This document shows positions 22,614 through 35,100 of a stretch of DNA of 64,000 nucleotides, in pieces. The position numbers were made by a program, and so were the translations under genes. The DNA is from Rebecca billardiae RCC1528. Taxonomy: Eukaryota > Haptophyta. The DNA lies in contig OZ251225.1 in NCBI GenBank assembly GCA_965240325.2, forward strand, positions 1,612,001 to 1,676,000, given 5' to 3'. The number at the start of each line of letters is the position of its first letter. The first letter of the stretch is position 1. The notes beneath the pieces were generated by a model. The model had not been told where the DNA came from. It made no database searches and saw only the letters and a list, made by a program, of their open reading frames with translations.

Positions 22614-23555
22614 CTAGCGCATACGCTTCTCCAAGAAGCGCTGCTTCTTGAGGTACCCGATAGGAATGTCCTCGGACGCGTCCGGCTTGCGCTTCGGTGC
22701 GCTCGGTTGCGGCCCGCCCCTCGGCTCGGCGTCGCGCTCGGTGGGTCCTGCACCCGCGCTCGGCCGGAGCACCTTGCCGAGGACGGCCTTGTCCAGCGCG
22801 GGCGCGCTCTCGGCCGTCGGTGCGGTGAGCACGGGCTTCTGGCCGAACATGCGTCGCACCCGCATGGCGCTCGCCGAGCTCGACGCGCCATCGGCACGTC
22901 GGCCGGCCGCGTCATCATCCCCGCCCGCATCCGCGCGCTGCGCCGCTTCGCGCGCGCCCGCCTCGGCCTCGGCCTTCCCGCCTCCGCCCGCGCCGCGCCC
23001 TCGCTTTCGGCTGGCCATCGCGTCGATGGCCTTGGAGCGGCTGACCTGCTGCATGTAGAAGGTGTTCTCGCGCTTGGCCTGCGCGAGCTCAAGCCGCAGC
23101 TTCTGCTCCCGCACCTTCGCCTCGTGCGCCAGCCGCTCGGTCAGGTCGTTCCACTTGAACTTGGGCAGGTACTTGATGTTCCACAGGTCCGAGGCATAGA
23201 AGCCGCGCTTGTTGCCGCCGATCGCCGAGTTGTTGAGCGTGGTGGCGAGGCGCTTCGCGACGCGCTTATCGGCGAACTCGACCCAGCCCTCCGTGAACAT
23301 CTGCTTCCGGTTCCCTCCCGACCGGATCCGCTTGGCCCGCACGGTCTTGTCCTCGGGCGCGAGGTAGATGCGCAGCACGTCCGTGCCAAAGCCGGAGAGG
23401 AGCTGGCGCAGCTTCTGCGGCTTGAGGTAGGGCGGGACGCGAGCGATGTAGCAGACGCCCTTTCGCTCGTTCTCCTCGTTGAACTTGACCAGGCGCTTCT
23501 TCGAGAGGTTCCTGAGCGGGGCCACTCGCTTCGCGACACCTTCAGCGTCTGCCAT
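22614..23555 (-). CDS. ESF2: ESF2/ABT1 pre-rRNA processing protein
   Basis: Single exon, 313 residues. A basic N-terminus is followed by GVCYIARVPPYLKPQKLRQ and LLSGFGTDVLRIYLAPED, the opening of the ESF2/ABT1 RNA-recognition domain. Then come GWVEFADKRVAKRLATTLNN, the hallmark block KRGFYASDLWNIKYLPKFKW, and EQKLRLELAQAKRENTFYMQQVSRSK. The protein works in the nucleolus at an early step of 18S rRNA maturation, assisting the DEAD-box helicase Dbp8 in yeast. The C-terminal third is Ala/Gly/Asp-rich and disordered, ending in a basic KKQRFLEKRMR. It is head-to-head with the kinesin gene. Confidence 0.94.
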   Translation of the reverse strand: MADAEGVAKRVAPLRNLSKKRLVKFNEENERKGVCYIARVPPYLKPQKLRQLLSGFGTDVLRIYLAPEDKTVRAKRIRSGGNRKQMFTEGWVEFADKRVAKRLATTLNNSAIGGNKRGFYASDLWNIKYLPKFKWNDLTERLAHEAKVREQKLRLELAQAKRENTFYMQQVSRSKAIDAMASRKRGRGAGGGGKAEAEAGAREAAQRADAGGDDDAAGRRADGASSSASAMRVRRMFGQKPVLTAPTAESAPALDKAVLGKVLRPSAGAGPTERDAEPRGGPQPSAPKRKPDASEDIPIGYLKKQRFLEKRMR

Positions 23556-23758
23556 TCCACGCCGCTGTGCCCAGCCAGGCTCCCGACCAGAACTGCACCG
23601 GACCGGCCGGACTGATCAGGAATAACGGCATTCGGTTACGTCCAGCTCTTATTGATTTCCGGGCGATGCGCCATCGTCACCGCGCTGCAACTTCGCGACC
23701 ACTACGGTCGGGGACTCCGCCACCCCCGACACAGCGCGCACGCGCGCGGCCGGGGAGG
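23556..23758. promoter_or_regulatory. Bidirectional spacer between ESF2 and kinesin-3
   Basis: 203 bp between divergent starts. The kinesin frame stays open upstream into this spacer, including an in-frame ATG at 23666, but those codons are not conserved; the canonical motor start is at 23759. Confidence 0.5.
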
Positions 23759-26700
23759 ATGGCCGAGGCCGTGAAGGTCGCCGTGCGCTGCCGGCCGTTC
23801 AACGGTCGTGAGAAGGAGCGGAATGCGACGCTGATCATCGACATGATCGGGAACACCACCAAGATCACCGACCCGGCCTCCGGCAAGCACAAGGAGTACA
23901 CGTTCGACTACTCGTACTGGTCGCACGACGGGTTCCACGAGCGCGAGGACGGCTACCTCGAGGCGGACAAGGGGTCGAAGTACGCGGACCAGCAGCAGGT
24001 GATGAACGACCTCGGCATGGGCGTGCTGGAGAACGCGTGGAACGGCTTCCACTCGTGCGTGTTTGCGTACGGGCAGACGGGCTCGGGCAAGTCGTACTCG
24101 ATCGTCGGGTACGGCACCAACAAGGGGGTGATCCCGCAGACGTGCGCGGAGATGTTCCGGCGGACGGACGCGGAGGGCTCCGACGAGCGCCGCTTCGAAG
24201 TCGAGGCCTCGATGATGGAGATCTACAACGAGAAGATGCGCGACCTGCTCAACCCGAAGATGTCGGACAAGCTCAAGATCCGCGAGACGAAGCAGCTCGG
24301 CGTGTACGTGGAGTCGCTCACGACGGTGGCGGTCAAGTCGTACAAGGAGATCGAGCACCAGATGGAGGTGGGCACCGCGCACCGCACCATCGGCTCGACC
24401 AACATGAACGCCACCTCGTCGCGCGCGCACACGGTGTTTGCGATCACGTTCAAGCAGTTCACGCGCCAGGGCACCGCGTGGGGCGAGACCAAGTCGGTGA
24501 TCAACCTGGTGGACCTGGCGGGCTCGGAGCGCGCGGAGTCGACGGGCGCGACGGGCGACCGTCTCAAGGAGGGCGCCGCCATCAACTCGTCCCTCACCGC
24601 GCTCGGCCAGGTGATCACCGCGCTCGCGGAGAACTCTGGCAACTCGAAGAAGAAGACGTTCGTGCCGTTCCGCAACTCCGTGCTGACGCGGCTGCTGCAG
24701 TCGGCGCTCGGCGGCAACTCGAAGACGGTGATGGTGGCGGCGCTCTCGCCCGCCGACATCAACTACGACGAGACCCTCTCCACCCTCCGCTACGCCGACA
24801 ACGCCAAGAAGATCAAGACGGCCGCGGTGAAGAACGAGGACCCGACCGCCAAGATGATCCGCGAGCTCAAGGAGGAGAACGAGAAGCTCAAGAAGATGCT
24901 CGAGGGGCAGGGCGGCGACCTGAGCGCGCTGGCGGGCTCGGGGCTGCAGAACGAGCAGCTCGAGGCCGCGCAGGCCGCCGCCGCCGCCGCCGAGCAGGAG
25001 GCCAAGGCGGCGAAGGAGGCGATGCTCGCCGCGCGCGCCGAGGTGGAGGCGGCGCAGCAGCAGATGTCCGAGTTCCAGCACAAGATGAAGCTGCTGGAGT
25101 CCGAGTCCGGCTGGTCGGACGAGCTGAACGCGCTGCGGAACGAGCTCGCGTCGAAGGACTCGTACATCGACCAGCTCAAGCAGGCGGGCGACGCCGAGGC
25201 CGTCGTCGCCGCGCAGCAGGCGAACGCGAAGGAGGTCGAGCGGCTGCAGCAGGAGCTTGCGGCCGCGCAGTCGAGCGCGACGAGCGCCACCGCCGCCTTC
25301 ATCAAGGACGAGGCGAAGGCGGCGGTGAACCAGTCGGCGCTGTACGTGCTCGAGAGCTCGGGCGCGACGAACGAGGTCGAGCAGCGCCGCGCCGCGCGCG
25401 ACGAGCTCGCGCGCCAGCTGCAGCGCGCCGGCTCGACCGTGGACGAGGCGCAGGTGCAGGCGGTGATGGACAAGATGGGCACCGCCTCCAGCCTCGCCGC
25501 GATCGGCGAGGGCGCGGCGGCCGACCTGCTCGCGATCCAGCAGCAGATCTCGGCGGACGCGGAGAAGTCGGTGTCGGCGGCGAAGGCGGCCGAGAAGGCG
25601 CTCGAGAAGCTCGCCGCCTCCAACGCCGAGATCCGCGAGCTGCAGGAGCAGGAGGCCGCGTCGTTCGAGGCGCGGTCCGCGGCCGAGGAGGCTCGGATCC
25701 AGGCGGCGGTCGAGAAGGCGACCGTCGACGTGCTCTCGAAGGTGGAGGAGAAGGCGGGCTCGGGGCAGGCGACGGCGGCGGACGAGGCGGCGCTGCGCGC
25801 CGAGCTCCTCGCCCAGCTCGAGGCCGAGATGAAGGAGAAGAAGGACTCGGCCGTGATGCAGGCCGCGGTCTCGCGCTCGGTCGGCAAGCTGATCGGCGCG
25901 GCGCACGCGTCGAGCGCGGGCGACGCGGCCGCCAAGGCGGAGATCGCCAAGGTGCGCACGCAGATGCAGGGCGAGGCGGACATGGCTTTCAAGCAGGCGA
26001 AGGAGCTCGCCTCCGTCGCCGACCGCCACGCGCGCGAGGCGGGCAAGCAGCGCGCCGCGCTCGAGGACAAGGCGCAGCAGGTCGCAGCGCTCAAGAAAGA
26101 GCTCGCCGAGTCGACGGCGGCAAAGGACGCGGCGCACGCGGCGCTCACGCAGTCGCGCATCGACCGCGCGGCGCTGCGGCTGTCGCAGCAGATCGAGTCG
26201 GGCGAGCTCTCCTCCGCCACGCCCACCGCCGACCTCCGGCGCAGGCTCATCACCGAGGTGCACGACGCCGGCGTCGGCGCCGCGCCCATCGACATGGACT
26301 CCTCGGCCGCGCAGGCGATGCTCGACGCCAACGTGATGCGGCTCGAGGCGGCGTGCCAGAAGGCAAAGGTGTCCGAGTCGTCGCGCGCGCAGGTGGAGTC
26401 GATGCGCGACACGCTGCGCGCGGAGGTGCTCGAGGCGCACGCCGCGACGAAGAAGGCCAAGGAGGAAGCCGACGCGCGCCTCGCCGAGCTGCAGAAGGCC
26501 AAGTCGGAGGCCGACTCGCGCAACGCCGAGCTCGAGTCGCTGCGCATCGAGCTCCAGAGCGTCGGCAAGAACGCCACCTCGACCAAGGTGGCGTCGGCGT
26601 TCAGCGGCGCGCAGCTGCAGGCGGAGAAGCAGCGGCTGCGCGCGAAGCTCGCCGCCGAGATGGAGGCGGCGCAGGCCAAGGTCGCCACCGCGCAGCAGTC

Positions 26701-29700
26701 CGAGCAGTCGAACGCGGTCGCTTCCAAGGCGGCCGAGCAGGCGGAGCGCGCGGCCGCCGAGTCTGCGCGCATCGCGCGCGAGGAGCTCGCGGCGGCGCAG
26801 GCGCTGGCGCAGGAGCAGGCGGAGCAGCTGAAGGAGCTGCAGAACAAGTCCGCCGCCGAGCGCGAGCAGCTGCTCAAGGAGCTCGAGGCCAAGTCGCAGG
26901 AGGCCGCGCAGCAGGGCGACGTCTCGAAGAAGCTCGACTTCCAGCGGCAGATGAAGCGCATCTCTGACCGCAACAAACTCGAGTCTGAGATGAAGGCCAA
27001 GGCGCGCGAGCAGCTCGAGGCGAACGAGAAGATGGTGGCCGAGCTGGGCAAGTCGTGGGAGGAGAAGCTGAAGCAGGCGGAGGAGCTCGAGTCCGGCCGC
27101 AAGGAGCTCCTCACCAAGATGGGCCTGCACGGGCTGGGCGAGGAGGGCATCGACGAGAAGACGCCGCACCTCGTGAATCTCCACGAGGACCCTCTGATGT
27201 CCGGCCAGCTCATCCACTTCCTCAAGCCGGGCGTGACGCTGGTGGGCTCGAAGGAGGACGCGGGCGTCGTGCTCAACGGCGTCTCGATCGAGGCCGAGCA
27301 CTGCAAGCTCACCAACGAGGCCGGCGCCGTGCACATCGAGCCGCTCGGCAAAGCGGTCACGTTTGTGAACGGCAAGCGGCTCGAGAGCCGCCGGCCGCTC
27401 GAGCACTCGGCGCGCGTGATCATCGGGCAGAACGCGATCTTCCGGTTCGCCGACCCGACCGAGGCGGAGAAGCAGCGCGCCGCGAGCGGCGGTAAGGCGA
27501 AGGACGCCTTCTCCGGCGTGATCGACTGGGACATGGCGCAGAAGGAGCTGCACGAGGCGCTGCAGTCGTCCGTGCAGCTTAAGGTCGACGAGGAGGTCGA
27601 GCGCGAGCGCAAGGCGATGGAGTCGCGCCTCAAGGAGATGGAGGAGAAGCTCGCGCGCGAGCGGGCGGCGTCGGAGGCGGCGGCGAACGCGGAGAAGGAG
27701 GCGATCCTGCAGCAGCTCCGCGAGCGCGAGAAGGCGATGGAGGAGCTCCGCGAGAAGCAGTTCGAGGCCGAGAAGAACGCCGTGCGCAACGAGGCGCGCG
27801 CACAGGCGCTCGAAGAGGAGCGCGATCGCAACAAGGGCAACGCGGCGCCGGGCGGGCCGAACGCGGGCGCGGTGGGCACGATGGGCCTCGGCGTGCAGCG
27901 GCCCAAGGCGGGCGGCGGCATGCTCGGCGCCGTCCGCCCGGGCACCGCCGGCGGCGCCGCACCCCCGGCCGGCGGAGCGCTCGACCCGAGCGCGGAGCTG
28001 CTGCAGATCAAGGCCCAGTACGCGGCCGTGGACAAAAGCCACACAGCGCGCATCGACGCGATCCAGATGGCGCACAGGGAGAGCATGGACGAGGTGGACA
28101 AGTCGCGCTCGTCGATGGACCAGGGGCTCGGGCAGTACAAGCTCGACCTGCAGCGCATCGAGGACGAGCTGCGCACCGCGCACCCCGCCGTCGTCGAGGC
28201 GAACGCGATCGCGGACGCCATGGGCCGCAAGGTCGAGGTCCGTACTCACATCCGCATCGAGACACCCGAGGTGATGGGTCTCTCTCCGATCCAGGAGCTG
28301 CTGCAGGTGCGCCGCGCGCACCTCGAGTACCAGCTCGTGATCCACGGGGACCAGAAGGGCAAGCAGCGCGTCACCACGTGGGCGGCCGACGAGTTCTGGC
28401 GCCGCGTCGACCGCTTCCGCGACGCGCACGCATACTACCTCAAGCACAACAGGCAGCCGTTTGAGACGCGCGATGAGGACCCTTTCTACGCGCCGCCCGC
28501 CGCGGAGACGCTCGGCAAGGCGGTGCTCTTCCTCAAGCCGCTCGCGCACCGCATGCGGCTGCAGACGTGGGCGCCGATCTTCGACCCGTCCGGCGCCAAG
28601 ATGGGCGAGCTCCAGCTCGCCTTCCAGCCCACCGAGCTCGACTTTGTGAGCGCGACGCGGCCGGTGCTCAACCCGAGCGACGCGGTCGGGCAGGCGAGCG
28701 CGGCCATCCTCAGGATTCAGCAGGCGCGCGGGCTGCCGCCGCACCACTGCACGAACGTGTTCGTCAAGTACTCCGCCGACGGGATGGAGGAGCGCTCCAC
28801 CGCGATCGTCTCGGGCAAGAACGCCACGCCGCGCTTCGACCACCGCGACCACCTCGCCTTCGGCGAGATGTCGCCCGCGCTCATCTCCTTCCTCACGCGC
28901 GACGCGCTGACGCTCGAGGTCGTGGCTGAGCCCGACGACATCGAGGAGGGCCTCGTGACCGAGGCGCCGAAGACCGCGGCGTCCGCCGCGGGGGCGAACC
29001 CGTACGACGGCGGGGAGCTGCCCCCCGAGGTCTTCGACTTCAACATCGCCGTCGACCTGCTCGAGGGCACGGCCGACGCGGACGCGAGCAACTTTGAGCG
29101 CTGCCGATTCGACGGCGGCTCCAACGCTCTCGGCGTGCCGAGCGGGTGCGCGCGAGCGCGCGGCGCGGCGCGGCGCGCGTGCACGTGCGCTCGAGCCGGC
29201 GCGCTGCGCCGCTGGCCCGCCGAGCCAGACCCGCTGACGCGACGCCTGCCCCGCCGCCCCGCCGTGCGCCGATCGCGCGCCGCACCGCGCGCCCTCGCCG
29301 CTGCCGCGACGCGCCCGGCCCGGCGCTGCGCGACGGCGCCGTCTGCGTGTGCGCGCAGCATCTTCACGCTCACGCACCAGCGGCCGCGGCGCATCCTGCT
29401 CCAGTGCGTGCAGGGGACGACCCAGGCGTACCCGATCAAGCACGTCGTCTCCGCGTGGATCGGCCGCGTGCAGGACCCGTACGGCAACGAGGTCGAGCCG
29501 CAGCAGGTCCCGCTGCAGGTGCTCTCCATGTCGACGACCGCGGACGGTCGCACGACCAACATCGTCGCCAACTGGTTCCGGGGCCCGCCGCTCCTCGACC
29601 AGGTGCGGCGCGGCCTGCGCGGCTGGCGCGTGCCGCGCCCGCGCCCGCGCATGCGCACCGCCCGAGCACGTGCGCGCGCCTCCCGACCCCGCCCTCCCCG

Positions 29701-30405
29701 CGCCGTCCCGCCCGCAGCTGAGCCCCGAGGGCACAGTCTTCTTCCCGACGGTCACGCTCGAGGTCGAGCTGCGCAACCTCGACCTGGCCGCTCCGATCGC
29801 GCTCACCAAGATGTTCGCGCTGCGCGTCGAGGACACGAAGCCGGTGCAGCGCAACAAGTCGTACTTCTTCTCGCGCAACGCGTCGTCGAGCAAGCGCGGC
29901 GGTGGCAGCGCGGCTGCCACGCCGGGCGGGCCGGTCAACGACAAGATGCAGTTCGATGACGAACACGTGCGCCGCCTCGCGCGCGACGCGTGCGCGGCCT
30001 TGCTCGCGCGCGCGCGCGTCGGGCCGCGGCGGCGGCCGCGGCGCGCGCAGTCGCGGCCGGCGGCGCGCGCGTGACGCGCGCCCCGCCCCACCCCCTTCCG
30101 CGCGGCGCGGCGCGGCGCGTGCGCAGGCGAAGCAGCGGCTGCAGCACACCTCCACCATCCAGCAGGTGAAGATGGGCTCGCTCGAGCGCTCGGACGACGC
30201 GGTCGCGAAGCAGCGCGAGGAGATGAAGCGGCTGCTCGAGAAGGAGACGCAGGTGACAGCGGCCGAGGGCAAGAAGAAGCTGCTCGGCGACGCGTCCAAG
30301 ACGATCGAGACGCTCCAGAAGGCGCTGCAGGCGGAGGAGCAGCGGCAGGACTCGGAGCTGCAGCGCGCCATGCTCGCGTTGCGTCAGATGGGCGGCGGCG
30401 TGTGA
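23759..30405 (+). CDS. Kinesin-3 family motor with FHA domain (4 exons)
   Basis: Plus-end microtubule motor of the KIF1/UNC-104 type, 2052 residues. Exons are 23759-29145, 29359-29602, 29718-29966 and 30127-30405. The motor domain begins MAEAVKVAVRCRPFNGREKE. The P-loop GQTGSGKS is at 105-112, switch I NATSSRAH near 217 and switch II DLAGSER near 252, and the domain ends near 362. A very long Ala/Glu-rich coiled coil follows (about 363-1130), then an FHA domain (about 1132-1234). After it come another coil, the kinesin-3 tail region (about 1490-1790) and a C-terminal coil. No PH domain is seen. The first intron restores the conserved LGVPSG-IFTLTHQ join; it is 213 bp and stop-free. FHA is usually about 100-150 residues past the motor, so the 770-residue spacer is unusual. 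Likely cargo is vesicles or intraflagellar material; the sequence does not say. Confidence 0.95.
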
Positions 30406-30845
30406 GCACGCAGTGCACGCACTGCCGACTGCCGCACTGCTGACTGCACGGCGTTCGGACTGCTGCAGCCTCAGGGAACACCAGGAAGTATATATATATA
30501 TGCGCTGTATACGCGCGATGACTACACTCGCGCCTCGCGTATATGATACGCGTCATCAGCAGCACATCAGACTCTGCTGGTGTTGTCAGAGTCATCGTCG
30601 TCGTGACTCACGTTGTCATCATCGTCGTCATCAGATACTACTCGCGTCAGCAGTGTCATCAGTGTGCATCATATCATCCGACGAAGCTAGCGCGCGTTCA
30701 CTATGAGTGACTACGAGACCGAGAGTACGACGACTGCTCCTCCGTGACCGTCCTCGGCGACTGACCTCGTCGGCCGGCTCAGGGCAGGCATGATGACGGC
30801 GCACGCAGACCGATGGGGCGCTACTCCCACGGTATGACAGCAGTA
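30406..30845. other. Convergent spacer, kinesin-3 and MMAA-like
   Basis: 440 bp between two 3' ends. It contains a short (TA)n tract near 30488-30501 and a CATCGTCGT-type repeat near 30592-30634. No gene is seen. Confidence 0.6.
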
Positions 30846-31964
30846 TCATCGCCGCCCGGAGTCGGCCTCCTCGTCGTTGCGCGCGGTCTCGCCGGCTCCT
30901 CGAGGCGCCTCGATGCGCGCGAGGAGCGATCGGACGATCTCGCCCGCCGCGACCCGCGCAGAGCCTGCGCCCGCCGCCATCTGCGCGTGCTGCGCCCGCA
31001 CCAGCTGCTGAACGTGCGCGCTGTGCCGAAGGCGGCTCTCGAGCTCGCCGAGCACCCCCGACCAGAGCAGCTTCAGCCGCTGCTGCTCCCGCCGGCGCGC
31101 GTGCTCGCCCGACGCCTGCGCCGCTCGCTGGAACTCGCGCAGCACCGCGAGGACGCTGCCGACCGACTGGTCGCACCTGTTGGAGCACGTGAGCACGCGC
31201 GGCTGCCACGACGACGAGCGTGGGCGCACGAGGGAGAGCGCCGAGGCGAACTCCTTCGCGATGCTTCGCGCGGCCGGCAGCAGGTCGCCGTCGGCCTTGG
31301 TGACGACGACGATGTCGGCGAGCTCCACCAGCCCGCGCTTGATCGCCTGCAGCCCGTCGCCAGCGGCAGGTGGCAGCAGCAGCAGCATGACGTCCACCAT
31401 GTTGTCCACCTCCACCTCAGACTGGCCGACGCCGACCGTTTCGATGAGGACGTGATCGTGGCCCGCCGCCTCGCAGAGCGTGATCGCGTCGTGCGTGCGG
31501 AGCGCGACGCCGCCCAGCGTGCCGCCCGCAGGGCTCGGCCGGACGTACGCCTCGTCGCGCATCGAGAGGGTCGACATGCGCGTTTTGTCGCCGAGGATCG
31601 AGCCTCCGCTCGCGACGGAGGACGGATCGACGGCCAGCACCGCCACGCGCCGGCCCTCGCCGATGAGGATGCAGCCGAGCGCCTCAATAAACGTGGACTT
31701 GCCCGCACCCGGCGGGCCGGTGACGCCGATGCGAAGCGAGCGCCCCTGCGGCCGCTCGCCGATGCGCGAGAGCATCGCCTCCGCGCGGTCGAGGTCCTGC
31801 GGGCGCGAGGACTCGACGAGCGTGATGGCGCGGCTCAGCGCTGCGCGCTCGCCAGAGAGCACGCGGTCGGCGAGCTCGTGTGGCGGCCAGCCGTGCACCC
31901 AGCGCCTCGCATGTGCGCCATGCACAGAAGCGAGGCTTGCCAGCCGGAGTCTTCGAGCCGCCAT
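30846..31964 (-). CDS. MMAA: MMAA/MeaB-type G3E GTPase
   Basis: Single exon, 372 residues. It is a P-loop GTPase that guards adenosylcobalamin-dependent methylmalonyl-CoA mutase, gating cofactor loading and rescue of inactive enzyme. Motifs are Walker A GPPGAGKS (83-90), the family block DPSSVASGGSILGDKTRM (113-130), ETVGVGQSEVEV (175-186) and the guanine-binding TKAD (222-225). The first 25 residues are Arg/Ala/Leu-rich without acids (MAARRLRLASLASVHGAHAR), fitting a mitochondrial presequence. It implies B12-dependent propionate or branched-chain amino acid catabolism in this organism. It is head-to-head with the giant repeat gene. Confidence 0.94.
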   Translation of the reverse strand: MAARRLRLASLASVHGAHARRWVHGWPPHELADRVLSGERAALSRAITLVESSRPQDLDRAEAMLSRIGERPQGRSLRIGVTGPPGAGKSTFIEALGCILIGEGRRVAVLAVDPSSVASGGSILGDKTRMSTLSMRDEAYVRPSPAGGTLGGVALRTHDAITLCEAAGHDHVLIETVGVGQSEVEVDNMVDVMLLLLPPAAGDGLQAIKRGLVELADIVVVTKADGDLLPAARSIAKEFASALSLVRPRSSSWQPRVLTCSNRCDQSVGSVLAVLREFQRAAQASGEHARRREQQRLKLLWSGVLGELESRLRHSAHVQQLVRAQHAQMAAGAGSARVAAGEIVRSLLARIEAPRGAGETARNDEEADSGRR

Positions 31965-32173
31965 CGTGATCGAACGCGGCCCGACTCAGACGTTGAGATC
32001 TGGATCCGGTTCGCGCGATCAAGGGATGCGGGTACGCTCGCTATATTTAGCCCTATGCGGCAGTGACCAAGATTACATAGATGCCCCTGGCTCTGCGCCG
32101 GTCAGCAAGCAAAAAGCAAGGAGGGTGGCCGCTGCCAAGGGCCCGAGAGGGGGCTGCACGCCTTTCGGGCGCC
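31965..32173. promoter_or_regulatory. Bidirectional spacer between MMAA-like gene and giant repeat gene
   Basis: 209 bp. An AT-rich CTATATTTAG at 32041-32050 lies about 125 bp before the start codon of the giant gene and is the clearest TATA-like element among the divergent spacers. Its use is not shown. Confidence 0.5.
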
Positions 32174-35100
32174 ATGGGCAGCGCGCGCGGGCGGATGCGC
32201 GCCCTCGCGCTGCTGGCGCTGGTGCCCGTCGCCTTTGGCGCGACCAAGATCTGCACGCCCTACGCGGCGAACATCGGCCCGACCTTCATCACGGTCGCGT
32301 GGGATGGGCTCGTGTCTGGCTCGTTCTCGGACTGCTCGCTCACGGGCGTCTCGTTCACCAAGTTCCGCGTGGTGCAACTGGCTAGTGGCACGCGCGCTTC
32401 TGTGCGTGGCTTTGCGCCTGCCCTTTCTCGCCGGCCGCCGCCCTCGCTGCCTCGCCGTCCCCCTTGGCAGCGCGGCGCGGCCGCGAACTGAAGTGGCGAT
32501 GCGCCCTGCCCCGCGGTCTCGGCCGCCACCGCCTTGCGCTGCGCAGGTGAGCTACGAGACGACGGGCACGGCGTTGTACACGTTGGATATCGCGAACCTC
32601 GTGTCTTCCACCACGTACGAGTTCTACGTCGTCGCCGTCGACGCGTCCAACGCGGCAATATCGAGCACGCAGAGCTCGAACAGCGGGCTCATCCAGACGG
32701 AGGCGGCCGTCACGGGCGAGATCGCGTCGTACTGGTTCCTCTCGGCGCGTGAGGCGGTGACGCAGAAGCTGCGCTTCTTCGAGAACAACTTCCCGTTCGT
32801 CATCGAGAACGACTACAACGCGGCAACCAATGCGCTCGTCAACAAGCTGTCGTTCAAAGCGAACAGCGTCACCGCCTTCACCATCATCGGCGCAACCAAG
32901 CGCACGCAGTTCGAGACTGCGGTCACGATGAACGACGTGCTCGAGTTCGGCAGCTCGGGCGGGACCGCGATCAGCGCATCGACGATCGGAATCCCCACCG
33001 GCGGCGTGCTGCGCGTCGGGGGCGCCCTGACGGTCGGCGCGGCGAGCGGCGCGGGTCAGCTCGTCTTTGCAGACGGCCTGCTGAACGTGACAGAGGCTGA
33101 CCAGACGCTCGAGTTCGGCGAGCTGATCACCGTGAGCGCGACGGCGGGCTCGATCGAGTCGACGTCGCTGCTCGTCACCGACGGCGCCTCGACGCTCACG
33201 CTCAGCGCCGCGGGCGCCGCGCTCAGTGGCAGCGCGGACGACGTCGCGCTGAGCAAGGCGGGCGTGGCCAACGCGCTCACCGTCCAGTTCGGTGCGGATG
33301 GCGCCACCTCGGGCCCGGCGTTCAACACGCCGCTCAACCAGCTGCGCGTGGATACGGTGCGTGGCCCGTCGGACGGGACGCTCACGCTGCGCGACGCCAC
33401 GAGCATCCAGGCGCCCGCCTCCGACGGCATCATCACGCTCAGCGGCGACGGCGGCGGAGGGTCTGCCGTCGTGGTCGACACGGGGGCGGGCTCGGTCACC
33501 GCCGCCCAGCTTGACGCGACGGACATCACGACGCAGACGCTCGAGGCGCAGACGGTGTCGGGGCTGACGACGGTGGCGTTCGACAGCACCGCGGCGACGT
33601 CGATCTCCAACCTGCAGGAGATGCTCGGCCTCGTCACCCTCTCCACCGCCAACCTCACCATCACCGGCGGGCTGGACGTGGCAGACGGCGCGCTGGTCGA
33701 TCTGGGCGATCTCGTGAGCGTCGACACCGGCGACGGCCGCGTGAACGCGGTGGTGCTGCAGCTCGAGGACGTGCCGGGCGGGGCGAGCACGGACACGCTC
33801 GTGCTCGCGTACAACACGCTCGAGATCGGCGACCCGACCGGCGAGTTCACCTTCACCGCCGCCGGCGCCGCCGGCAACGTGATGATCACGCCGGGCGTGG
33901 GGCTGCTCACGCTGGACCGCGTCGAGACGTCGTCCGTGCTCGCGACCGAGGTGGAGGGGCTCGCGACGGTCACGTTCGACGCGGGGGCGGACACGGCGAT
34001 CGTCAACCTGAAGACGATGGATGGCGTGCAGAGCCTCGGCGGCGTCGCCAACCTCAGCGTCACCACCTCGATGCGCGCGGACGTCGGCGCCGTCGTCGAG
34101 TTTGGCGACCTGGCAGGCGTGGACACGTCCGCTGGCCGCGTCGATGCCGACCGGCTGCGGCTGACCGACGCGCTGTCCCCGTCGGACCGGGCGGTGTTCT
34201 CGACGGCTGGGCTGGCGCTGGAGACGGGGGCGGGCACGTACACGCTGAGCTCCTCGCTCGGCGGCGACACCATCGTCGCCACGCCCGGCGAGGGCAAGCT
34301 CGAGCTCGTCGACCTCGTGGCCTCGGACACGGTGCGCGCGACGACGGCCGCAGGCCTCACAGACATCGAGTTCAGCGCCACGGCCGCGTGGACGTCGGTC
34401 ACGGGCCTCGACGAGATGCTCGGGCTGACGAACATGTCGACATCGTCGCTGCTCGTGAGCTCGGACTTGAGCGTGTCCTCCGGCGCCCTCTTCCAGCTCG
34501 GCGAGCGCGTGAGCGTGCAGACGGCGACCGGCGGCGTGCGCGCCGTCACGCTCGAGCTGAGCGATCTCGTGTTGGCCGAGAGCCAGGTGCTCGTCCTCTC
34601 GGCTGGCGGGATCGAGCTCGGTGCGGACAGCGGCGGCAACTTCACGTTCAGCAGGAGCGGCGGCGCGAGCGAGATCGTGCTCTTCCCGGGCGACGGCCGG
34701 CTCGACCTCGTCGACGTGGTCGCCTCCTCCTCGGTGCGCACGCCGCTCGTGTCGGACGTGCTCACGATTGCGTTCGACCCGAGCGCGGCCACGGCCATCA
34801 CCAACCTCAAGGTGATGGACGGTGTGGAGAGCCTCGGCGGGGTCGTCAACATGAGCGTGACGACCACGCTGTACGTCGAGCCGGGCGCCGCCGTCGGCTT
34901 CGGCGACCTCGTCAGCGTGCACACCGACGAGGGCCGCGTGCGCGCCGACAGCCTCCAGCTGCTGAACGCCGACAGCGGCGACACGCTCGCGCTCGCGACC
35001 AGCGGCATCGCGCTCGAGACGGGCACGAACGTGTTCACCTTCTCGCAGCCGGACTCGGCGGTGCGCATCACGCTGGAGCCGGCCGTGGGCCAGCTCAACC

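Noticed and set aside
23702-30595. A 2297-codon open frame on the minus strand opposite the kinesin gene
   Set aside because: It is the mirror of a very GC-rich, GC3-biased coding exon. Its translation is Arg/Leu/Val-rich with no domain, while the plus strand encodes a clear kinesin-3.
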